From: CAYFSC01 sp964345695
GTDB taxonomy: Bacteria > Bacteroidota > Rhodothermia > Rhodothermales > Salinibacteraceae
Direction of reading: 5' to 3'
Length of the DNA: 28,919 nt
NCBI GenBank assembly: GCA_964345695.1
Contig: CAYFSC010000016.1
Location: 1-28,919 of the forward strand
A program made the position numbers and the translations under genes. This document shows, in pieces, positions 7,788 to 15,723 of the stretch (within the stretch, counting starts at the first letter, position 1; every line of letters begins with the position of its first letter). The notes under the pieces were generated by a model. That model was not told the origin of the DNA and did not search any database. It worked only from the letters and a program-made list of their open reading frames with translations.

Positions 7788-10700
7788 TCATCCGGTGGGG
7801 AGCGGCCCGTCATCGGCGAGGCTTTTGCGATCCAGGACCGTGTAGAGCACCGGAATGACGACGAGCGTGAGGAGCGTGGAGACGAGCAGGCCACCGATCA
7901 CCGGGATGGCCATTGGGGCCCGCAGCTCGGCGCCTTCTCCGAAGCCGAGGGCGAGCGGCAGCAGGCCGAGGGTCGTGGTCAGCGTCGTCATCAGGATCGG
8001 GCGCAGGCGCAGGCGAGCGCCCTCCACCACGGCTTCCATCTTGGGCATTCCCTGCGTGCGAAGCTGATTGACCAGATCGATGAGCACGATAGCGTTGTTG
8101 ACGACAATCCCGGCCAGCAAAATCAGTCCGATGAAGACGACGACGCTGATCGTGGTGCCCGTCAGCCAGAGGGCCCAGATGGCGCCCACCGCGGCCAGCG
8201 GGATGGAGAAGAAGATGACGAAGGGGTGTAGCAGCGACTCGAACTGGGAGGCCATCACGAGGTAAACCAGAAACATGGCCATCAGCAGGGCAAACAGGAG
8301 CGAGCGAAAGCTAGCGTCCATCTCGGCGCTCTGTCCGCTGAGGCGAGCGGTTTGTCCCGGCGGGGGCGGAACGTCGGCCAGGATGGCGTCGATCTCCTGC
8401 TCGGCCGCGCGCAAGTCGCCGTACTGAAGGTTGGCCGTAACCAGGGCCACGCGCTCCTGAGCGACGCGTCGGATCTCGCTCGGGCCCACACGTACCTGGA
8501 CGTCTGCCACGGCCTGAAGTGGAATCGGGCGGGCGCTCTGCCCGTTCACGGTCAGGGTCTTGATCTTCTCGATGGAAGCGCGGTCGTCGGCGCGGGCGCG
8601 AACCCGCACGTCGATCTTGCGGTCGCGCCACGAGTAGCGGGTAGCGACGGTCCCACGCACCTGGCTCACCACGCGGTCGGCCACCTCGTGCACCGCCAGC
8701 CCCAACGCCGCGGCCCGCTCGCGGTCGAAGTGGATCTGCACTTCCGGATGCCCCTGCTCCATGCTCGACTTGACGTCGGCGAAGCGGTCGGAAGCGCCCA
8801 TCCGGGCCGCCACTTGAGCCGCCGTCTGTTTGAGGTCGTCGAGGTCGTAGCCGGCGACCTCGACCTCGATGGGCGTGTCGAACGTGAAGAGCGTCGGGCG
8901 GCTGAACGTGTACTGGGCGCCGGGCATGCGGTCGAGCACCTGGCGCATCGACGCTGTGGCGCGCCGCTCCGCCTCCGGGCCTGCATCGGACGCGAGAGCG
9001 ACGTGCACCTCGCCCCAGTTTTCGCCGCCCTCGTCGGGATTGGCGTCCATGCGGCTTCCGGTTCCGGCCACGGCAAACGTCGTTTGCACGCCCGGAAGCG
9101 TCGCTGCCGATCGCTGCAGGCGCGCCAGGACGCCGTCGGACTGGGCCAGCGGCGTGCCCGGCGGCATCTTGACCTCCACGTCAAACTCGTTCTGCGCCAG
9201 CTGCGGGATGAGCTCCAGGCCGAGCTGCGGAACCAGCAGGAGGGAGCCGGCAAACAGTCCGACGCCCGTCACCAGCACCGCGCCCCGATGCGCCAGCGCT
9301 CCGCGGAGCAGCGACGGATACCGGTCTGCAACAGGGTCGTACATCGCATTGAAACTCCAGAGCAGGGGCAGGAGCAGCCACCGCCCGATCCGCCCGAGCA
9401 CCTCGCGGACAAACCGCGTGAGCCCCCAGCCGGCCCCCCAGACGAGTGCCGTGATCGCCGTCCCAACGAGCCACACGCTGCCCCGCAGCACGAATCCGAC
9501 AACGTGCAGGGGGCGCCACCAGAGTGCACCCCGGCGCATGCGAACCCGTAGGCGCTTCCACGACGGACGGGTGGGCCAGGGAATCCGGTTGGGGCCGTCG
9601 CCGGAGGGTCCGCCGCCGAGGGAGGCCAGCATCGGGATGAGCGTGAGCGCCACGACGAGCGAGGCGAGCAGGGCGAAGGTGACCGTCAGGGCCTGGTCGC
9701 GAAAGAGCTGTCCGGCGATGCCCTCCACGAAGATCAGCGGACCGAAAACCGCGACGGTCGTCAGCGTCGACGCCATGATGGCCATGCCGACCTCGCTGGC
9801 GCCCCGACGCGCGGCCTCGGCCGTTGAGGCGCCGTCTTCGCGGTGCCGCGCGATGTTTTCGAGCACCACAATCGCGTTGTCCACCAGCAGGCCGATGCCC
9901 AGCGCCAGCCCGCCGAGCGACATGATGTTGAGCGTCAGCCCGGCGCCGTACATCAGGTTGAAGGTTGCGATGACCGACACCGGAATCGTGGTGCCGATGA
10001 TAAGGGTCGTCTTCAGGTCACGCAGGAAGAGGTAGAGAACAAGAATGGCCAAGAGGCCACCGATCAGCCCCGCGTTGACGACCTCGTCGATGGCGCTGGC
10101 GATGAAGACCGACTGGTCGTAGACCTTGACGAGCTCCATGTCATTCGGCAGTCGCTGCTGCAGCCGTTCGAGTCGCTGGGCGACGACCTCCGCCACAGCG
10201 ACCGTGTTCGCGTCGCCCTCCTTGTAGATGGCCAACTCCACGGCCTCGCGCCCATCGATGCGGGTGATGGTTTCGCGCTCGCGATGGCCCATCTGCACCT
10301 CGGCCACGTCGCGCAGGTAGATGGGAGCCGGGCCGTCGGAGCGCAGGACGACGCGTTCGATCTCGCCGACCGTCTGAAACTGGTTCAGCGTTCGCATCAG
10401 GTACTGCTGGGTGCCCTCCTCCAGGCGGCCTCCGGAGAGGTTCACGTTCTCGGCCGCGAGCACCTGAGCGACGCGGTCGATGGTCAGGCCCAGCTGGGCG
10501 AGGCGCTCGGTGTCGACATGCACGTGGACCTCGTCCTCCAGGCCGCCGCTCACCTTTACGGCCGCCACCCCGGCACTTGACTCGAGCGAGCGTTTGATCT
10601 CCTCATCGGCATACCGGCGCAAGACCGTGAGGCCGCGTTCGTCCAGAGACGGTCCTCCGCTCGGGGCCAGCTCGCCTGCGGCGTCCGCCAGAAGCTCCGG

Positions 10701-11138
10701 GTCGTCCTTCAGCGCCAGCCCGTAGCGCATAATTGGGTCCAGCGACGGGTCGAATCGGAGCAGCACAGGACGCCGGACCTCCAGCGGCAGGTTGATGGCG
10801 TCAAGCTTCTCGCGCACGTCGAGGCTGGCCATGTCCATGTCGGTACTCCACGCGAAGTTGAGCACGACGTCCGACTGCCCTGTGCGCGAAATCGACCCGA
10901 TGGTCTCCACGTTTTTGACCACGCCGAGGGCTTCCTCGATCGGCTTTGTGATCAGGTTCTCGATCTCCGCCGGGGCTGCGCCTTCCAGCTCTGTGCGAAT
11001 CGTAAGAGCAGGGTGCGCCAGGTCCGGCAACAGGTTGAGGTTGAGGCGGGAAAGCGCTACGCTGCCGAACAGGAGCACCGCCACCGTAAACATGGCGATA
11101 GTGACGCGGCGGCGGGTGGCGAGATGAACGAGGGTCAT
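7788..11138 (-). CDS. RND family efflux permease 2 (AcrB/HAE-like, with extra hydrophobic segments)
   Basis: An 1116-residue RND pump protein, longer than AcrB (1049). TM1 is in TIAMFTVAVLLFGSVALSRL; PAEIENLITKPIEEAL is the first porter-domain signature. TM4 reads LALGIGLLVDNAIVVLENI (Asp420-Asn421) and TM10 GIVVNNAIVLIDLVNQLRTQ. Between TM6 (ending IPMLASLGGG, about 510) and TM7 (about 617) there is a segment of some 95 residues with basic stretches and two membrane-like parts around 545-575. AcrB has only a short amphipathic helix there. The gene is 159 bases downstream of the adaptor and upstream of permease 1. Adaptor plus two different permeases resembles the MdtABC layout, where two permeases form a mixed trimer. 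No Shine-Dalgarno sequence precedes the ATG. Confidence 0.92.
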   Translation of the reverse strand: MTLVHLATRRRVTIAMFTVAVLLFGSVALSRLNLNLLPDLAHPALTIRTELEGAAPAEIENLITKPIEEALGVVKNVETIGSISRTGQSDVVLNFAWSTDMDMASLDVREKLDAINLPLEVRRPVLLRFDPSLDPIMRYGLALKDDPELLADAAGELAPSGGPSLDERGLTVLRRYADEEIKRSLESSAGVAAVKVSGGLEDEVHVHVDTERLAQLGLTIDRVAQVLAAENVNLSGGRLEEGTQQYLMRTLNQFQTVGEIERVVLRSDGPAPIYLRDVAEVQMGHRERETITRIDGREAVELAIYKEGDANTVAVAEVVAQRLERLQQRLPNDMELVKVYDQSVFIASAIDEVVNAGLIGGLLAILVLYLFLRDLKTTLIIGTTIPVSVIATFNLMYGAGLTLNIMSLGGLALGIGLLVDNAIVVLENIARHREDGASTAEAARRGASEVGMAIMASTLTTVAVFGPLIFVEGIAGQLFRDQALTVTFALLASLVVALTLIPMLASLGGGPSGDGPNRIPWPTRPSWKRLRVRMRRGALWWRPLHVVGFVLRGSVWLVGTAITALVWGAGWGLTRFVREVLGRIGRWLLLPLLWSFNAMYDPVADRYPSLLRGALAHRGAVLVTGVGLFAGSLLLVPQLGLELIPQLAQNEFDVEVKMPPGTPLAQSDGVLARLQRSAATLPGVQTTFAVAGTGSRMDANPDEGGENWGEVHVALASDAGPEAERRATASMRQVLDRMPGAQYTFSRPTLFTFDTPIEVEVAGYDLDDLKQTAAQVAARMGASDRFADVKSSMEQGHPEVQIHFDRERAAALGLAVHEVADRVVSQVRGTVATRYSWRDRKIDVRVRARADDRASIEKIKTLTVNGQSARPIPLQAVADVQVRVGPSEIRRVAQERVALVTANLQYGDLRAAEQEIDAILADVPPPPGQTARLSGQSAEMDASFRSLLFALLMAMFLVYLVMASQFESLLHPFVIFFSIPLAAVGAIWALWLTGTTISVVVFIGLILLAGIVVNNAIVLIDLVNQLRTQGMPKMEAVVEGARLRLRPILMTTLTTTLGLLPLALGFGEGAELRAPMAIPVIGGLLVSTLLTLVVIPVLYTVLDRKSLADDGPLPTG

Positions 11139-11214
11139 TGCAACCGAGGGAAGGAGGAGAAATGGACCGGATGGAGGCGTGCCCCTGCCGGGACGCGCAG
11201 GCGAAGACGCTGGA

Positions 11215-11231
11215 GACTGCGGAGTGCAGTC
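11215..11231. other. Small hairpin between adaptor and permease genes
   Basis: GACTGC (11215-11220) and GCAGTC (11226-11231) form a 6-bp stem with a 5-nt loop inside the 159-base spacer between the adaptor stop and the permease 2 start. It could adjust the ratio of adaptor to pump mRNA, but it may be chance in GC-rich DNA. Confidence 0.2.
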
Positions 11232-11297
11232 GACAGGAGTGACCCAGGACGGATCGCCGAGACGTTCGCCCGGTGACCGCCGCCTGCGGGCTGAACT

Positions 11298-12383
11298 CTA
11301 GCGCTGGGCGACGATCTCAACGGCCGCGCTGTCACGGAGCGCACTGTTTCCGCTGACGACCACCATCGCGCCCGCGGTCAGCCCGTCCAGGATTTCGACG
11401 CGGTTCTCGTCCGTGTAACCGGTACGGACCGACGTGCGGTGGGCCAGGGAGTCCTGCACCACGAAGACGCTCGTCCGGTCGTCCTCCTCAATCACGGCGC
11501 TCTTCGGGATGAGCAGAGCCTTCTCGCGCGCATCGTACTGGACGCGGATCCGTCCGAACATGCCGGGCTTGGCCGTGCGGGAGGGGTCGCGCACCTCAAC
11601 GACGACGCGAAAGGTGCCCGTCTCCGGATCCACGGTCGGGCTGATGAGCGTAACGACCCCGGAGAAGCCACGTGCAGGCAGCGCGTCGAGGCGAAGTGTG
11701 GCAGGCTGGCCAATGCGGAGCTTGTCAAGTTCGCGCTCCGGCACGTGCATCACGGCCCAGAGCGGGTCGAAGTCGGTGATCTGAAAGGTGGCGTCGTTGG
11801 TCCGCACCATGTTTCCGGTCTTAACGTGCCGCTTCGACACCATCCCATCGATGGGGGCGCGGACGGTCGCGTACTCCAGTTCCAGCTTGGCGAGGTCGTG
11901 AGCCACCTCCTGCGCCTCGAAGTCCGAGCGGACCTGCTCGTACTCTTCGGCGCTGACGAGTTGCTTGTCGCGCATGGTTTGCATCCGCTCGAAGACGCGC
12001 TGCAGCTTGCCAAGCGTGACGGCCGCGCGCTGTACCTCCAGCCGGAGCCGGTCGTCATTGAGCTGGACCAGCGGGGTGCCGGCCTTCACCATCTGGCCTT
12101 CCTCAACGAAGACGTTCTCAACGACCCCTCCGACCTGGGCCACAACCGTCGCTTCGTCCTCGGCTTCCAGGGAGGCGGTTCCGGAAAAGAACGCGGCAGC
12201 GGTTCCCGTCTCCACCGTGGCAACCTCGACCGGGGCGGCTGCGGCGGCGGGAGGATCAGGCTCTTTGGACTGCGCCTCGCCCCCGCAGCCGGGAAGAGCG
12301 AGGATCAACAGCAAAACGCCCACGCCAACAGCGAGGACCGGGAGGTGCGAGCGAAGCAAAACTGCGGATGTCGGGAGCGTCAT
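11298..12383 (-). CDS. RND efflux periplasmic adaptor (membrane fusion lipoprotein)
   Basis: A 361-residue adaptor that should bridge the inner-membrane RND pumps to an outer-membrane channel. The N-terminus has a long hydrophobic stretch ending LILALPGCGGE; Cys33 fits a lipobox, so it is probably a lipoprotein anchored in the inner membrane. The order is standard: a lipoyl half (VAQVGGVVENVFVEEGQMVKAG), an alpha-helical hairpin (about 110-165, KLQRVFERMQTMRDKQLVSA), the second lipoyl half (TVRAPIDGMVSKRHVKTGNMV), a beta-barrel (LRIGQPATLRLDALPARGF, SPTVDPETGTFRV) and the membrane-proximal domain (LLIPKSAVIEEDDRTSVFVV). It is the first gene of the efflux block. No outer-membrane factor gene is found in the window. 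Confidence 0.93.
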   Translation of the reverse strand: MTLPTSAVLLRSHLPVLAVGVGVLLLILALPGCGGEAQSKEPDPPAAAAAPVEVATVETGTAAAFFSGTASLEAEDEATVVAQVGGVVENVFVEEGQMVKAGTPLVQLNDDRLRLEVQRAAVTLGKLQRVFERMQTMRDKQLVSAEEYEQVRSDFEAQEVAHDLAKLELEYATVRAPIDGMVSKRHVKTGNMVRTNDATFQITDFDPLWAVMHVPERELDKLRIGQPATLRLDALPARGFSGVVTLISPTVDPETGTFRVVVEVRDPSRTAKPGMFGRIRVQYDAREKALLIPKSAVIEEDDRTSVFVVQDSLAHRTSVRTGYTDENRVEILDGLTAGAMVVVSGNSALRDSAAVEIVAQR

Positions 12384-12470
12384 GAGGCCCAGGATTGCAG
12401 AACGGGGGTCAAGAGGGGGCGGTGCAAGGCCCGCTCTCAGCGAGATTCACACCCACGACGCGCAATCGAC

Positions 12471-12498
12471 GGAAAAGGTTACATCCTCGACGTGTCAA
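12471..12498 (-). promoter_or_regulatory. Candidate promoter of the efflux operon
   Basis: On the - strand TTGACA (12498-12493) is followed after 11 bases by TAACCTTTT (12481-12473), close to the Bacteroidota TAnnTTTG element. It would give a leader of about 80 bases before the adaptor start at 12383. The spacing is shorter than the usual 19-21, so the call is weak. Confidence 0.25.
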
Positions 12499-12539
12499 GT
12501 TATGGAGAAAGGGAAGGCCGGAGCCTCGGACTCCACGGA

Positions 12540-12559
12540 GGCCCCGGGCGCCCGGGGCC
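12540..12559 (-). terminator. Perfect 20-nt GC palindrome downstream of the helicase
   Basis: The 20 bases are fully self-complementary (GGCCCCGGGC and its reverse complement) and lie 51 bases beyond the helicase stop. All bases are G or C and no T-run follows. It may terminate or pause transcription coming from the helicase, insulating the efflux operon, or it may be a protein-binding palindrome. Confidence 0.35.
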
Positions 12560-12610
12560 CCCAATCTGGGCGCCACCAAGACGTAGAGGGGACCCCGACC
12601 GGGAACCGAT

Positions 12611-14362
12611 TCAAACAAGTCGCTTCATCCGGAGGCAGCGCTCCAGCCAGCGTTTCTTCTGGGTCAACAGTTTCAGGCTCATTGCAGACTGTGCCTTGCC
12701 GAACCGGCGCTTGGCGCGAGCGTGGATGTCGCGGATGTGTAGATCCCTGCCCCGATTCTGGAGGGCGTAGGCCAACTGGGTGGCCAACTCGGCACATTCG
12801 GTGCGCAGCGCGTCTTCGCGGGCATTGACGTCGAGCGACGTCCCGCCGTCAAACTGTTGCCGCCGAACGCGGAGCGACGAGTTGGGACCGGACTCGTCCA
12901 TCTCCAGCCGGTGCGTTTCGAACTGGCTCTCGCTGACCGAGGTAACGGACCAGTGGGAGCGTCCGTCGGCGTCGTTCGCCTTTTCCGGCGACGTTCTTTC
13001 CGTGTCCTCGGTGCGGCGATGGATGCCCTCCTGCACCTCGCGAGTGATCCAGTCGAGGGTTTCCGACAGCCCCAAGTCGCCCGAGGTAAAGACGTCGCAC
13101 ACGTTTTCCTCCTCGCTCCATGCGTCGAGGTACCGCATGCCGCGAAAAATCTGCTGGAGACACTTCGACCGGGCGCTGACAAGATCCAGCTTTGCGACGA
13201 CGCTAATCGCCTTGATGTCCGTTCCCTCGCCGATCATGTCCACCTGCACCATGATGTCGATCTCGCCGCGGCGGTAGGCCTCCAGGCGGTCCTCCCGCTC
13301 TGCGCGTGGCACGTCCTGCCCGATGCGCGTGGCCTCGAGCCAGCCGTAGCGCCGTTCGATGAAGGCGAGGACGTCCGCAGCATGGCGATTGCTCATGCAG
13401 ATGACGAGCATCTGGTGGTTCGGCGAGCCGTCGCCTGATCCGCGGTGCCGCGCCCGTTTCGATTGCAGCCGTCCGATGGCCGGGCCGAGCAGAGTGTCGA
13501 GGTACACGTCGTGGAAGCGCAGGTGGCGGCGGGCAAAAAAGCGGTCGATGTCGCCGGTGGAATCCCGCGGGACCTCGTTTTTGAGCTCAGCGAGGGTGAA
13601 CTCGACCTCGCGGCCCGAGTCTTCTTCCACCATCGTGATGGTGTAATCGACCACGTGGGCCTCCACGCGTTTCAAGATCCCTCCCTCGGCGTGGGCGTCG
13701 CGCAGTCCGACCTCATGCAGCGCGCGATAGTAGACGGACTCGCTGCCGTCGTCGTGTGTGACGACATCCTGGGGCATGCCGAAGAGAGGCTCGCCGTCGC
13801 TCCGCATGGGCGTTCCCGACAGCCCGACGAGCGCGTCGTACGGAAGCCGAGCGATTGCGCCCGACCAGGCGCCCTCTTCGGGAAGGTGGTGCGTTTCGTC
13901 GAGCACGAACAAGGGGTGCCCTTCGTTGCAGTACCGGTGCAGGCTCCGGTTTCCGGCAGACCCGCAGGCATACTGGTACGTCGCCACCACGATGGGGATA
14001 TCCGGGTTTTTGAGGTACACCTCGCTGGCATCCGCCACGCAGAAGGGCATGGGCGGTGCACCGATCCAGCGGAGCATGCGCGCCATCTCGTCGGCGTCGG
14101 CGTACTGGTCCCGCAGGTTGCCTCGGGGAACGAAGACAACGAGCCGGTCGGCCACCCCCTGGGCCCGGGCCACGGTGAAAGATGCGAGGGCGATCAGCGT
14201 CTTTCCGTAGCCGGGGACGAAGACGCCGAGGTGCGACCGCTCCCCACGTTGGTACGCGGCGGCCAACTTGCGCAGAAAGGCTCGCTGGCCGTCGCGAAAT
14301 TGAAAGGAGGGAGCCGGATCCAGGCCAGGAATGGATGCCGAAGACGGCGGAGGAGAAGGCAT
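12611..14362 (-). CDS. DEAH-type superfamily 2 helicase
   Basis: A 583-residue ATP-dependent nucleic-acid translocase or helicase of the ResIII/UvrB-like group. The ATG at 14362 is chosen because FQFRDGQRAFLRKLAAAY, a Q-motif-like element, follows closely; the open frame upstream to 14575 looks non-coding. Motif I reads GVFVPGYGKT (Lys54), motif II VLDETHH (155-159), motif III LSGTPMR (181-187), motif V VDMIGEGTDIKAI (374-386) and motif VI CLQQIFRGMRY (401-411). The Walker A loop is unusual because the normal small residue at its start is replaced. A C-terminal region of about 150 residues has no recognised nuclease or zinc motif; it ends LTQKKRWLERCLRMKRLV. The gene is divergent from the vWA/PP2C/kinase triad with 254 bases between starts. 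Role unknown: repair, defence or stress response are possible. Confidence 0.82.
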   Translation of the reverse strand: MPSPPPSSASIPGLDPAPSFQFRDGQRAFLRKLAAAYQRGERSHLGVFVPGYGKTLIALASFTVARAQGVADRLVVFVPRGNLRDQYADADEMARMLRWIGAPPMPFCVADASEVYLKNPDIPIVVATYQYACGSAGNRSLHRYCNEGHPLFVLDETHHLPEEGAWSGAIARLPYDALVGLSGTPMRSDGEPLFGMPQDVVTHDDGSESVYYRALHEVGLRDAHAEGGILKRVEAHVVDYTITMVEEDSGREVEFTLAELKNEVPRDSTGDIDRFFARRHLRFHDVYLDTLLGPAIGRLQSKRARHRGSGDGSPNHQMLVICMSNRHAADVLAFIERRYGWLEATRIGQDVPRAEREDRLEAYRRGEIDIMVQVDMIGEGTDIKAISVVAKLDLVSARSKCLQQIFRGMRYLDAWSEEENVCDVFTSGDLGLSETLDWITREVQEGIHRRTEDTERTSPEKANDADGRSHWSVTSVSESQFETHRLEMDESGPNSSLRVRRQQFDGGTSLDVNAREDALRTECAELATQLAYALQNRGRDLHIRDIHARAKRRFGKAQSAMSLKLLTQKKRWLERCLRMKRLV

Positions 14363-14616
14363 GAGGCGGATGCATCTGAAGGCAAGGCTGCAGGCCGGGA
14401 ATCGGCCCAAAATCGACGGGTCCGAACGTACAGCGGGCCGCGCAGAGAGAAAAGCAGGTTCGCACCAGTTCCCATAAAACTTACAGGTCGTCGCTTCGAG
14501 GCGGCCCGTGGCGCGTTCCCCACGACGTCCCGGACCCGGCAGGGTGAGAAACAGCCGTCCGCTCGATTCGTCCAACGCGATGCTTCTTCGTTCCCCTCTT
14601 TGCTCGACCTGCTTGT
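14363..14616. promoter_or_regulatory. Divergent intergenic region, helicase and triad
   Basis: These 254 bases separate two genes read in opposite directions, so promoters for both should lie here. On the - strand TAAGTTTT (near 14475-14482) is one mismatch from the Bacteroidota TAnnTTTG element and could serve the helicase, but no TTG is at the matching upstream distance. No clear + strand promoter was identified. Confidence 0.35.
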
Positions 14617-15483
14617 ATGCCCTATTCCGCCGAGATCAGCCGTCAACAGCCGACGGCCTTTCTGTTCCTGCTCGACCAGTCGGCCTCGATGCAGGATGCC
14701 TTCGGAGGCGCCGAACAGAAGGGAGACGCGGCGCCAAGCAAGTCGCGCGTGCTGGCGGACACGGTCAACCGCTTGCTGCAGAACCTCGTCCTGCGCTGTG
14801 CCAAAGAGGAGGGCGTTCGCGACTACTTTCACGTTGGCGTCATCGGCTATGGCGAGCGCGTGCAGCCGCTCGTGCAGCCGGCCGAGAACCTTAACACCAG
14901 TACGGGGCTGATCCCAATCAGCCACCTCGCCGAGCGGCCGAAGCGGATGGAGCAGCGCGTTAAGGCGGTTGAGGACGGGTCGGGCGGCACCCGGGAGCAG
15001 CGCGTCAAGAGGCCTGTCTGGTTCGATCCGCACGCGAAGAACGGCACCCCCATGTGCCAGGCCCTCGACCTCGGGGCGCAGTACGTCCGCGACTGGATCG
15101 ACCGGCATCCCGGCAGCTTTCCGCCCGTCGTGCTGAACGTGACCGACGGCGAGGCCACCGACGGCGAGCCCCTCCGGTACGCGCAGCAGCTCCGCTCTTT
15201 CGCCACCGACGACGGCGAGGTGCTGCTCTTCAACGTGCACCTGTCTGAGTCCGAGGAGCCGGCGGTGGCCTTTCCCTCGCACCCCGACGAGCTGCCGCGG
15301 AACGACGAGTACGCCGAGGTGCTGTTTCAGATGTCGAGCACCCTTCCGTTCACAATGCGTTCGGCCGCAGAGCAGGAGGGCTACACGGTCGATCTGGACA
15401 CCCGCGGGTTCATCTTCAATGCCGACCCGGTGTCACTCGTCACATTCCTAGAGATCGGCACGCGGCCCAGCAATCTGCGCTGA
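14617..15483 (+). CDS. von Willebrand factor A protein, TerY/YegL-like
   Basis: A 288-residue cytoplasmic protein, first member of a vWA-PP2C-kinase triad. The metal-ion-dependent adhesion site is complete: FLLDQSASM gives Asp20, Ser22 and Ser24, KNGTPMCQAL gives Thr145, and VLNVTDGEATDGEP gives Asp178. WFDPHAKNGTPM resembles the YegL/TerY version of the second motif. There is no signal peptide or membrane segment. In the family, vWA proteins of this type bind divalent metal and are thought to scaffold or be targets of the neighbouring kinase and phosphatase. The ATG at 14617 fits the start of the domain. The stop is followed within 6 bases by a 55-nt repeat and the assembly gap, so the distance to the phosphatase gene is unknown. 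Confidence 0.85.
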   Translation: MPYSAEISRQQPTAFLFLLDQSASMQDAFGGAEQKGDAAPSKSRVLADTVNRLLQNLVLRCAKEEGVRDYFHVGVIGYGERVQPLVQPAENLNTSTGLIPISHLAERPKRMEQRVKAVEDGSGGTREQRVKRPVWFDPHAKNGTPMCQALDLGAQYVRDWIDRHPGSFPPVVLNVTDGEATDGEPLRYAQQLRSFATDDGEVLLFNVHLSESEEPAVAFPSHPDELPRNDEYAEVLFQMSSTLPFTMRSAAEQEGYTVDLDTRGFIFNADPVSLVTFLEIGTRPSNLR

Positions 15484-15486
15484 AGC

Positions 15487-15541
15487 GTTCGGTCCCACGT
15501 GTTCGGTCCCACGTGTTCGATCCCACGCGTCCCGCTGCGAG
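15487..15541 (+). repeat. 55-nt repeat, copy left of the gap
   Basis: The unit is built from three 14-nt sub-repeats, GTTCGGTCCCACGT twice and GTTCGATCCCACGC once, followed by the 13-base tail GTCCCGCTGCGAG. The junctions create CACGTG palindromes. An identical copy stands on the other side of the N run. It starts three bases after the vWA stop codon. Confidence 0.9.
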
Positions 15542-15641
15542 NNNNNNNNNNNNNNNNNNNNNNNNNNNNNNNNNNNNNNNNNNNNNNNNNNNNNNNNNNN
15601 NNNNNNNNNNNNNNNNNNNNNNNNNNNNNNNNNNNNNNNNN
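15542..15641. other. Assembly gap of 100 N
   Basis: Exactly 100 N, the conventional size for a gap of unknown length. Both edges are the end and start of the same 55-nt repeat, so the assembly most likely broke in a tandem array. Translations running through it have no meaning. Confidence 0.97.
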
Positions 15642-15696
15642 GTTCGGTCCCACGTGTTCGGTCCCACGTGTTCGATCCCACGCGTCCCGCTGCGAG
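15642..15696 (+). repeat. 55-nt repeat, copy right of the gap
   Basis: Identical at all 55 positions to the copy at 15487-15541, with the same three 14-nt sub-repeats and tail. It ends 27 bases before the phosphatase start codon. The true number of copies in between is unknown. Confidence 0.9.
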
Positions 15697-15723
15697 AGCC
15701 CCTGCACCGTCTGTCCGAAACGC

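Noticed and set aside
6477..8231. Long + strand open frame of 584 codons opposite the RND permeases
   Set aside because: It runs antisense to two clear RND genes, is rich in His, Gln and Arg, and shows no family motif. High GC makes such shadow frames common.
14363..14575. N-terminal extension of the helicase up to 14575
   Set aside because: The extra 71 residues have no helicase feature, and the ATG at 14362 precedes the first conserved element closely.
13445..14911. + strand open frame of 488 codons covering the helicase start and the vWA gene
   Set aside because: It is antisense to helicase motifs and out of frame with the vWA domain; no motif is seen in its translation.
15487..15696. 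CRISPR array suggested by identical repeats around an unknown segment
   Set aside because: The unit is 55 nt with internal 14-nt sub-repeats, there is no visible spacer, the gap is plain N, and no cas gene is present.
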